Origin: an uncultured Bacteroidota bacterium
GTDB taxonomy: Bacteria > Bacteroidota > Bacteroidia > Bacteroidales > P3
Assembly (NCBI GenBank): GCA_902796265.1
Contig: CADBOG010000149.1
Coordinates: 1-35,084 of the forward strand
Reading direction: 5' to 3'
DNA: 35,084 nucleotides
Below the pieces are notes generated by a model that made no database searches, was not told the origin of the DNA, and was given only the letters and a program-made list of their open reading frames with translations. This document shows positions 18,353 through 25,528 of the stretch, piece by piece. A program made the translations under genes and the position numbers. Position 1 is the first letter of the stretch; each line of letters begins with the position of its first letter.

Positions 18353-18847
18353 ATGCTCTCCATTATTGTAGCCATCTCCCAAAACAACGCCATTGGAAAG
18401 GATAACGATCTCCTTTGGCACATTTCCGACGACCTTAAGCGTTTCAAGGCGCTCACTTCAGGCCATCCTGTCATAATGGGTCGCAACACATGGAATTCCC
18501 TCCCACGGCGTCCTCTCCCCAAACGTCGCAATATTGTCCTCACTCATGACCAATCCTTCTCCGACGAAGGAGCTGAAGTGGCTCATTCCATAGCTGCCGT
18601 CCTTGATATGGTACGCTATGAGGATGAGGCATTTATCATAGGGGGTGGTTCCATCTACCGCGAGTTCCTGCCCTTTGTAGACAAGCTTTATGTCACCCAT
18701 GTGTGGCACGATTTCGATGCCGATGTCTTCTTCCCAATAATTGATCAATCCGTATTTGTCAAGGTTGATGAAACTCCACGCAACCTTGATGAAGCTAGCA
18801 ATCTATACTACTCCTACGCTGAATATCAGCGACGCCCCTCTAGATAA
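18353..18847 (+). CDS. folA: Dihydrofolate reductase
   Basis: FolA (164 residues) reduces dihydrofolate to tetrahydrofolate with NADPH. The N-terminus MLSIIVAISQNNAIGKDNDLLWHISDDLKRFK has the family's Ala-IG-x-x-x-x-LPW-like region with the active-site acidic residue in the DDLKRFK helix. VIMGRNTWNSLP and FIIGGGSIYREFLP are the NADPH-binding motifs. The length is normal for a chromosomal enzyme. The start is set by the ATG directly after the repeat; no purine-rich ribosome-binding site is seen. Confidence 0.97.
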   Translation: MLSIIVAISQNNAIGKDNDLLWHISDDLKRFKALTSGHPVIMGRNTWNSLPRRPLPKRRNIVLTHDQSFSDEGAEVAHSIAAVLDMVRYEDEAFIIGGGSIYREFLPFVDKLYVTHVWHDFDADVFFPIIDQSVFVKVDETPRNLDEASNLYYSYAEYQRRPSR

Positions 18848-18893
18848 GGAGCTGACGGTCAGTAGTGATTGGAATCGTTTTAAGCTTGGGTGA

Positions 18894-21593
18894 TTATTCT
18901 TCTACTTTGCGTTTCGATTCCACTTCGGATGCCACCCATGGCTTTGTGAGGTCAAATATTTGATTGATTGGTAGCGAGAGTTTCTCAACGAGGAGGTGCG
19001 TGTTGTCTTGATGGTCGATTTGTTCAAGATGGTATGCTATGCTCGGCCAGTCATGTGTAGAGTAGAGGAGAGGAACAAAATTGTAGAGGTTGAAGTTGCG
19101 GATTATCATGTTGTCGATACCCTCCGTCTCGATGCGAGAATGGGCGCGGGCGAGTTTGATTTCGCCCACCTCTTCCAGGACGTGGAGGTATTTCTCATAG
19201 AGCACATATTCGTTGAGAAGGAATGCAACCGTGAGGTCGCTCAATGTATTCCATAGCGAAGTGGAGAGTGGGCGTGCCACAAAGCGTCCAAGCATGAATG
19301 ACCCGGCTTTAAGGCCGCTTAGATGTTTCTCTATGCACGACTTGGATGCGCGACGGAAGAAGTCGGCTTTGCGGTCACGCGAGAGGAGGTTGAAGACTCG
19401 CGACTGGTCTTGATGGTCGCCCATCTTGCTTTGCAACACTTGTCCTACATAAAGCTCGGCATTGTCTGAATACCAGTTGTTGACGATGCCGCGAGCCACA
19501 GTTGGCTTGTCTTGGAGGTCGCAGCGTATCAGTCGTGCAAGCTTGTTGACATCGGTAATCAAAGCTGCTTTGTCGGAGGTTACAATCTGTTGGTAACGTT
19601 TGTAGGCCTCCCTCATCTGCTTGAAAAGCTCCTCTTCGCCCTTCTCGAATTGTACCGTCTGACCGTTGAGGTATTTTGTGAAGCGGGCGGGCTTAAAGTC
19701 TGCCACACCCTTGAAGATGGTCTGCTGTTTGCTGGAGATGGTTATCTTGTCGCCCTCTAATACAGAAAAACCTTCGCTGTTTATCAGCTTGTTGCCTTCA
19801 AGACGTATGCCATGGTTTTGCAGGTTCATGAGTGCCGGTATGCCATATCCACGGCAGGCGGTAACCACATGAATGGCAGCAGGAGCTATGCTGAGTATGG
19901 CATCGATTTCGCCAAGGGTTATTGTGTCTTCTGGCACGAAGCGCTCCTGGCAGAGGCAAACAGCAGTGTTGCTTTTCTTCAGCTCTTGGGCACGCGCTGG
20001 AGAGAAACAGAGTGTAGCAGTGATTGCTGTGTGAGGGAGCACGCTTAGTCCTTTGCCGAAGAACTGGAGCTTGGAGAGCGAATGGTCGTCGATGGTGTTG
20101 GATACAATCTGGCGTAAATGATAGGGCTTGATGAGCGTTGTGACATCATGTTCCTCGATAAAACCTCGGTTCAGCAAATCGATTGATGAGATGAGGGCTG
20201 CTCGTCCAGTCATCTCCGATTTATTGAGCTGTAGGACAGCGAAGAGGCTTATCTTATGGGGACGAGTCTCGACGGCAAATTCAATAGTGACAGGCGATTT
20301 GTGACGTTGCTCTAGGGAGTCAAGCAGTGGGTCGAAATGGAATACAGCTGGGTAGTCTTGTTTAATCTCGGTGCGGTCGTTGTAGGCGATGTCGATAGAT
20401 GTTACGTCACCTGTCATAATCTCCTCTCCGAAGATGTTACGGTAGCTCTCAATCTGGCGACCTGTGCCAGTGCGGCTATGATGGCTATAGAGTACGCCGG
20501 GGTATGATTCCTCGTTACCTATTGTCCATACCATTCGTTGTAGGATGAAAGAGGGGTATGCCTGTTTTCCCTGCATGAAGGTTAGGATAAGGTCTTGATT
20601 CTCTATATAGAAGTCGCGTACATGCTCGATGAGGCGTAGGGCTTGGTAGTGGGCATCGGTAAGTAGACGCTCGCCGTCGCTGCGTGCAGCAATTATGGCT
20701 TGTTCCATGGCGTCTATGCGGGCCGACTGCTCTTTTGGGGTTAGCTCTATATCGTTGCGGTCATATTTCTTCTCAATGCGCAGCATCTCGCTTATGGTGT
20801 GCAAGGTGCTGAGATATACGCGATTGGCTGTTCCTACGCGGCGGTTGCCGAGACCCTGGTAAGCTTTGCGAGTGACACCTATATTGAGCAAGGTTGGCAT
20901 GAGTCCGGGGATGTATTGTGGCATTGCACAACGGATGGCGAAAACAAGAGGGTTATCATCGCTGCCGAGGCGGTATGAGGTCATGATTTCGAGGTTGCGA
21001 ATGGCATTTTCGAGTAGTTCCTCCAACCTATCGGGTTGAGTGAATGCATCGGCAGTCAGTATGCAGAAGTCGGGCACAGGATAGCAGTTTCGAGTAAGGT
21101 CAAGCAACATGCGGCCTTTGTAGCTGATTTGTTCGTCTGTGAATTCGCCTTCCACAAGTGTCGTTATCAGCTCTTTCGTATTTGTCAGGGGGTTGGCTGC
21201 AACGTAATTGATGCATTCTTGGCGGAAGTTGTTGCGTATTGTTTCCAGTTCGGGGATGACGGTTGGATAATCGGATTGTTGGCTTGATGTAATGTCGCTT
21301 TTCCTTTCACAAAGGGCATCACCAAAACGCTCTTGGAGCAGCATTTCGAGGAAGTGGCGCTGGTTCTCACCCCGGGCACGCATGAGGTAATACATATCGT
21401 ACCAGCGGGGAGGAAACTCATATCGGGTAGGGTCGCCGTCAAGTGTGTAGATGACGGTGCCTGGTTTGTTGCCTTTGAGCTGGTTGTCTTTATCTTCTAT
21501 ATTGCGGTTGAAAATTTCGCGCCCCATTTCAGCATATTTCTTCACCATGAAGTAGTTTGGGTAGCTGGCGCGGATAAGAAAGTCAGAAATCAT
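18894..21593 (-). CDS. PPDK/PEP synthase-like phosphohistidine protein lacking the PEP-binding barrel
   Basis: The product has 899 residues. Residues 1 to about 150 match nothing I recognise. About 155-490 resembles the ATP-grasp domain of pyruvate phosphate dikinase: YPVPDFCILTADAF, PLVFAIRCAMPQYIPGLMPTLLNIG, ILQRMVW...GVLYSHHSRTGTG, and TIEFAVE followed by LQLNKSEMTGRAALISSIDLL. About 505-620 is the swivelling phosphohistidine domain, with the catalytic His conserved as His575 in AAIHVVTACRGYGIPAL. The C-terminal PEP/pyruvate TIM barrel of PPDK is absent; instead about 260 mainly helical residues of unknown type follow. This recalls rifampin phosphotransferase in using ATP-grasp plus His without the barrel, but the domain order differs. 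The acceptor is unknown. It lies 54 nt downstream of the S41 peptidase gene. Confidence 0.75.
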   Translation of the reverse strand: MISDFLIRASYPNYFMVKKYAEMGREIFNRNIEDKDNQLKGNKPGTVIYTLDGDPTRYEFPPRWYDMYYLMRARGENQRHFLEMLLQERFGDALCERKSDITSSQQSDYPTVIPELETIRNNFRQECINYVAANPLTNTKELITTLVEGEFTDEQISYKGRMLLDLTRNCYPVPDFCILTADAFTQPDRLEELLENAIRNLEIMTSYRLGSDDNPLVFAIRCAMPQYIPGLMPTLLNIGVTRKAYQGLGNRRVGTANRVYLSTLHTISEMLRIEKKYDRNDIELTPKEQSARIDAMEQAIIAARSDGERLLTDAHYQALRLIEHVRDFYIENQDLILTFMQGKQAYPSFILQRMVWTIGNEESYPGVLYSHHSRTGTGRQIESYRNIFGEEIMTGDVTSIDIAYNDRTEIKQDYPAVFHFDPLLDSLEQRHKSPVTIEFAVETRPHKISLFAVLQLNKSEMTGRAALISSIDLLNRGFIEEHDVTTLIKPYHLRQIVSNTIDDHSLSKLQFFGKGLSVLPHTAITATLCFSPARAQELKKSNTAVCLCQERFVPEDTITLGEIDAILSIAPAAIHVVTACRGYGIPALMNLQNHGIRLEGNKLINSEGFSVLEGDKITISSKQQTIFKGVADFKPARFTKYLNGQTVQFEKGEEELFKQMREAYKRYQQIVTSDKAALITDVNKLARLIRCDLQDKPTVARGIVNNWYSDNAELYVGQVLQSKMGDHQDQSRVFNLLSRDRKADFFRRASKSCIEKHLSGLKAGSFMLGRFVARPLSTSLWNTLSDLTVAFLLNEYVLYEKYLHVLEEVGEIKLARAHSRIETEGIDNMIIRNFNLYNFVPLLYSTHDWPSIAYHLEQIDHQDNTHLLVEKLSLPINQIFDLTKPWVASEVESKRKVEE

Positions 21594-21647
21594 GTATGTT
21601 GGTTTATAGTTGAATGCTTAAAGTTGAATTATTAGTTGTTACCACCT

Positions 21648-22688
21648 TCATTTGGAGGTTGAGAGTATCAGACTACTGGCAGAGTCTATTATGTTGTCGC
21701 GATGGATGGCAACGCATGCTGGGTCAAGCGTGAGAACAATATCTGGGGGGACTCCGTTCTCGTAGTTTTTGCCGTCAGGAGCAATGATGCGGCTGACACC
21801 GAAGCGGTAGTACCAGCCATTAGGTAGAGCGCCTCCAGAAGGAATGGCAAGCCCTCCGGCTGTTGTGTCGCCCATTACGGTGACATTGCGGTAGCTTTTG
21901 AGACATAGTGCAAAGGAGGATGCGGCGCTGTAGCACCCACGGTCGGTGAGAAGAACGAAAGGTTTGGTATAGGGAGTGTTGTCCCCATTGGAAGGTGCAC
22001 GAACCTCTACAGGGTCACCGAAGTCGTTGTGGCGAGGCCCATTCTTCAACTGGGTCTTATACAGCAGTTGGCCGTCTGAAGGGAGCATTTGCATAAGGTT
22101 CCACTCGTTTTGGATTTCACCTCCTCCGTTTTGGCGGATGTCGAAGATGATTCCCTTGGTATTTGGAAATCGGCTTATAATCTTCTTGAGTTGCGATGTA
22201 GATGCTGAATTGCTGAATGAACCATAGCGAATATACAGCACTTGACCATTGGCAATAGAGTTGTATGCCATTCCGCCAGTGGTGTGATGGTCGGGACGCA
22301 AGTAGGTCAGCGCCACGGTGTTGAGGTCGAAGTTGCCATTGCCGTAACGTTGCAGGAATATAGTTTCGCTGCTTGCCACATCGCTGCCGCTCCATAGGTT
22401 CACATGTCCGTCGTCGAGGGTGTTGAGCATGCTTCGCAAGACAGCGAAGAGTGAGTCGTCGCTCATTTCGGCGTATACTTTGCGGCGATAGTTGCTGTAT
22501 TCGGTGCTCCAGTCGACATTCTTGACATCGAAGAGGGAGTAATGCTCGTCGACCTGTTTCCATAGGTATTCGAAAACAGACTCGGGGTCGGATTTCTCGT
22601 CCTCGGGCATGAATATCTTTTCGCAAGAAGAGAAAAGGCTGATTATCAATAGAACTATGGTGGGAAATAGTATATGTGTCTGTTTCAT
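21648..22688 (-). CDS. S41-family peptidase lipoprotein
   Basis: The product has 346 residues, with a lipoprotein signal (MKQTHILFPTIVLLIISLF followed by SSC, Cys22), so it is probably on the periplasmic face of a membrane. An N-terminal helical region contains LRSMLNTLDDGHVNLW, the segment before the active domain in S41 peptidases. The catalytic core has IIFDIRQNGGGE, VLLTDRGCYSAASSFAL with the probable nucleophile Ser254, VMGDTTAGG and the terminal ENGVPPDIVLT motif. No PDZ domain is evident, so it belongs to the shorter, tricorn-like or interphotoreceptor-type S41 proteins rather than CtpA/Tsp. The substrate is unknown. Confidence 0.9.
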   Translation of the reverse strand: MKQTHILFPTIVLLIISLFSSCEKIFMPEDEKSDPESVFEYLWKQVDEHYSLFDVKNVDWSTEYSNYRRKVYAEMSDDSLFAVLRSMLNTLDDGHVNLWSGSDVASSETIFLQRYGNGNFDLNTVALTYLRPDHHTTGGMAYNSIANGQVLYIRYGSFSNSASTSQLKKIISRFPNTKGIIFDIRQNGGGEIQNEWNLMQMLPSDGQLLYKTQLKNGPRHNDFGDPVEVRAPSNGDNTPYTKPFVLLTDRGCYSAASSFALCLKSYRNVTVMGDTTAGGLAIPSGGALPNGWYYRFGVSRIIAPDGKNYENGVPPDIVLTLDPACVAIHRDNIIDSASSLILSTSK

Positions 22689-22700
22689 GGATAGTTACTG

Positions 22701-22728
22701 GTGATAAGTGATTAGTGATTAATGATTG
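22701..22728. repeat. Four GTGATTA-type heptanucleotide units
   Basis: Consecutive 7-nt units GTGATAA, GTGATTA, GTGATTA and ATGATTG lie 12 nt upstream of the S41 peptidase start, on its 5' side, in the gap to the next gene. Confidence 0.8.
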
Positions 22729-22737
22729 GGGAATACA

Positions 22738-23577
22738 TTATTTTCTGTGTGTTCTAAGCTTTACGAAAAAGTCGATAGCAAGAAGATGTGTAGCATGGTC
22801 GTAACGGTGTAGTCCGCTGTTGCCCGAGGAATGGTATGACCAAAGATAGCTGAATGAGATGCGGCTTGCCTCGCCAGTAATGATGTCAATGCCGATATCG
22901 GTAGAGATGGCCGCAAACGGCTTCATGTTCACATGAAAGTCGGAGAAGAGGGCTCCGATGACAGGTTGCGTTGATGTGTAATTGTCTATGTATGAGTATC
23001 CTGGACGCAGAATGGCGGCAATGGGCATCATGGCTATTTCGCTGTGAAACATTATAGGTGCCGACCAGTTAGTATTGATATCGATGCGGCCAATGATTTC
23101 TGGTCCGAGAAAGTCGCTGATCCCTGGTGTGGCATTCTCATAATTCGGATTGACAGTGACATCCAAGAAATTCGTCATCGCAACACCCCAATATGGTATT
23201 ACAGTGAATTTGGAACCGCTGCTTTCGTTATTGGAATGATGTCCTGTACTTTTTAGGAACTTGAATCTCAGTAGGTCGTGTATGTCGAACGAACTGAAAT
23301 TGAGTGCGGGTTTGATGGCATCTTCGAAGACTCCTATGGAACCGCGTGACACTATGCTGAATTCCATGTGTTTGGGGTAAACGAGATACACGCCCAGCGA
23401 CTGTTGAAGTAGAATGCCGTCAAATGTTATAGGGGCGGTACCCATATCGCGGAATGAACCGAAGCCACCAGCGGAACCTATTTGGAGTGACCATGTATGA
23501 TGGACGGTCGTGTCTTGTGCCGAAATCGATACACAGAGTGTGCAGAAAACGATAAAAAATAGAACTGTTTTTTTCAA
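22738..23577 (-). CDS. Secreted protein, putative outer-membrane beta-barrel
   Basis: The product has 279 residues, with a signal peptide (MKKTVLFFIVFCTLCVSISAQ). I do not recognise a family. The mature sequence alternates polar and hydrophobic residues in many short stretches rich in Gly, Tyr and Phe (for example LQQSLGVYLVYPKHMEFSIV, and a C-terminal LLAIDFFVKLRTH strand), as in small outer-membrane beta-barrels of Bacteroidota. There are no Cys pairs or catalytic motifs. It probably shares a transcript with the downstream S41 peptidase lipoprotein and PPDK-like protein, with gaps of 49 and 54 nt. The function is unknown. Confidence 0.7.
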   Translation of the reverse strand: MKKTVLFFIVFCTLCVSISAQDTTVHHTWSLQIGSAGGFGSFRDMGTAPITFDGILLQQSLGVYLVYPKHMEFSIVSRGSIGVFEDAIKPALNFSSFDIHDLLRFKFLKSTGHHSNNESSGSKFTVIPYWGVAMTNFLDVTVNPNYENATPGISDFLGPEIIGRIDINTNWSAPIMFHSEIAMMPIAAILRPGYSYIDNYTSTQPVIGALFSDFHVNMKPFAAISTDIGIDIITGEASRISFSYLWSYHSSGNSGLHRYDHATHLLAIDFFVKLRTHRK

Positions 23578-23702
23578 AATTGGAAGGTAAAAAGTTATAA
23601 AATATGGTTGAAAGATAGGTGAGGTGTGCTTTCTAACTTGTTGATTACTTGGGATAATAGATATTTTTTTGTTTGTGTATGTATTATTATTATAAAAAAG
23701 TG

Positions 23703-23710
23703 TAAATTTG
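23703..23710 (+). promoter_or_regulatory. -7 box for the coiled-coil lipoprotein operon
   Basis: TAAATTTG matches TAnnTTTG exactly, 59 nt before the ATG at 23770. TTTG copies lie upstream at 23668-23675, but the spacer is longer than usual (27 nt). On the opposite strand an exact TATCTTTG (23724-23731) could be the -7 box of the divergent beta-barrel gene; the two boxes lie within 30 bp of each other. Confidence 0.45.
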
Positions 23711-23769
23711 CATTTTCATTTTGCAAAGATAAGCATTCTTTTTTAATCGGAAAAATAAATAAAAAATAC

Positions 23770-25524
23770 ATGATGAAATATAATAATGAACAATCGCACA
23801 AAACGTTTTTGATCAAGCTCTTGGGCTTTGCTCCCATCGCTTTTTCCGCCATTTTGGTTGCTGGACTTCTCCAGTCTTGTGGTGGAACAGACAACAGTGT
23901 GCAAGTGGCAGAACTGCAGATGCAGCTTGACTCTACGATGCAGCGCTATCAGCGCCTGAAATCGATGAGCGGCGATTTTGAGAGTGAACTCTCTTCACGC
24001 GACAGTGCCATCACGGCTCAGGCAGCAGAGATTCAGAACCTTATCAATGAACTCAATGCAGCCAAGAAGTCTAACAAGAATACTTCGAGAGTCGCTTCTG
24101 ACAACAAAACCGACAACAGCGCAGAGATTGCTCGTCAGCAGAAGGATATTCGCGAAAAAGAGAAAACTATCCGTCAGCTTCAGAATCAGATAGAACAGCA
24201 AACCAAGCAGATTGCTGATTTGAAGAAAAGTAGCCAGTCTGGCGGTTCACAAACCGACGCTGAGCAGCAAAAGAAAGTTGCCAAACTTCAGGGTCAGATA
24301 GAGGAGCAGCAGAAACAGATTGCCAGCCTCCAGAATGATCTGAAACGTGCTCGTGAAGAGAGCGGCTCTGCTACTAACAATAGCGACAAGATGAAGAAAA
24401 AATATGAGGCTCAGCTTGCTGATGTAAATTCGCAGTTGAATAGCTGTCGTTCTGATTTGGCTGAGATGAAGGCTCAAATCAATGCCAAGAATGAGGAGAT
24501 AAAGAGACTTGGCAATAAGGCTTCCTCGCCAGATGAAAGTGCAGAACTTAAGTCCCTTCGTATTCAGGTTAACGACTTGACATCCAAAGAGGCTTCATGC
24601 CGCAAGGAGTGTGAGAAACTGCAACGTTCTATCGATCAAAACAGCAACAGCGACGCTGAAAAGCAAGCTCTTCAGAATGAAATCAAAGACCTCAACAAGA
24701 AAGTGGCAACTCTTACTAATCGTGTCGAGAATCTTCAGAACCAGAATGCCGAACTTACCAATAGTCTTGGTCAGGGTGGCAATGCCGATTTCTCATCCTA
24801 TCAGAAGACTATTGATGAACTGAATGCTGAGGTTGAGGCACAACGCCAGCAGATTGCACAGATGAATGCAGAACTGCAGCAGAAAAATAGTGAGCTTGAG
24901 GCTGCCAAGAAGAATAGCGGCACTAAGGCTAGCACCGGTTCTGTCAACCAGAAAATCCAGGAACTGCAGCAGATGTGCGACAGCTATCTGGCTGAAATTG
25001 AGCGTCTGCGTGCCGAGAACGAACAGCTCAAGAGTGAAAATGCCCAGTTGAAGGACAAAGTGGCAAGCAGTGCTGACCTGTATGCCGAGAATGAGCGTCT
25101 GCAGCAGAAGGTGAAGCTCGCTTCGGTGCTTGTCACTTCCGACCTTAAGGTTACCCCAGGCAAGAGCATCAAGACTGGCAATGTTGTCAACTCTACCAAT
25201 AAGGCAAAGAAAACCAATGTCATTCGTATCGATTGCCGTATCCTCGACAATAATGTCATCGACCCAGGTTCAATCACCATCTATGCTCGCATCGCCGATG
25301 CTGCCAACCGTGTGATTGCCAACGGTCAACCCGAGAGTTTCGATATGTCGGGAGTCCAGATGCAATATACTTTGAAGCAGGATATTGAGTTTACCGGATA
25401 TGGCCGTAACCTCGCCATGATTTGGAAGAAGGCTGAAGGAGTTGAATTGGCTCCGGGACTTTATTGGATGACGCTCTATGCCGGTGGCTACGAAATTGGC
25501 AAGGTCTCGTTCAAACTTGATTGA
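23770..25524 (+). CDS. Long coiled-coil lipoprotein with C-terminal beta domain
   Basis: I start at ATG 23770 (584 residues); the frame is open upstream, but those codons are AT-rich and overlap the promoter. The N-terminus has a lipoprotein signal ending in LLQSC (Cys37), unusually preceded by a 12-residue polar tail. Residues about 45-445 are an almost continuous heptad coiled coil rich in Gln, Glu, Lys and Asn (many E-I-x-x-L and Q-I-A-x-L units). Residues about 450-584 form a compact beta-rich domain starting at VTSDLKVTPG and ending GGYEIGKVSFKLD. This looks like a periplasmic spacer or tether; no enzymatic motif is present. The next gene begins 4 nt after its stop, so it is coupled to peptidoglycan precursor synthesis. 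Confidence 0.85.
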   Translation: MMKYNNEQSHKTFLIKLLGFAPIAFSAILVAGLLQSCGGTDNSVQVAELQMQLDSTMQRYQRLKSMSGDFESELSSRDSAITAQAAEIQNLINELNAAKKSNKNTSRVASDNKTDNSAEIARQQKDIREKEKTIRQLQNQIEQQTKQIADLKKSSQSGGSQTDAEQQKKVAKLQGQIEEQQKQIASLQNDLKRAREESGSATNNSDKMKKKYEAQLADVNSQLNSCRSDLAEMKAQINAKNEEIKRLGNKASSPDESAELKSLRIQVNDLTSKEASCRKECEKLQRSIDQNSNSDAEKQALQNEIKDLNKKVATLTNRVENLQNQNAELTNSLGQGGNADFSSYQKTIDELNAEVEAQRQQIAQMNAELQQKNSELEAAKKNSGTKASTGSVNQKIQELQQMCDSYLAEIERLRAENEQLKSENAQLKDKVASSADLYAENERLQQKVKLASVLVTSDLKVTPGKSIKTGNVVNSTNKAKKTNVIRIDCRILDNNVIDPGSITIYARIADAANRVIANGQPESFDMSGVQMQYTLKQDIEFTGYGRNLAMIWKKAEGVELAPGLYWMTLYAGGYEIGKVSFKLD

Positions 25525-25528
25525 GACA

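Noticed and set aside
18852..18862. CTGAC-G-GTCAG palindrome between folA and the PPDK-like gene as a terminator
   Set aside because: The stem is only 5 bp and there is no T-run on either side.
23626..23769. Longer N-terminus for the coiled-coil lipoprotein
   Set aside because: The added codons cover the -7 box and are extremely AT-rich; the ATG at 23770 gives a normal lipobox position.
25478..25528. Upstream start for the MurL-MurD fusion
   Set aside because: It would overlap the preceding gene by 47 nt and adds residues with no family match; ATG 25529 gives a typical 4-nt operon gap.
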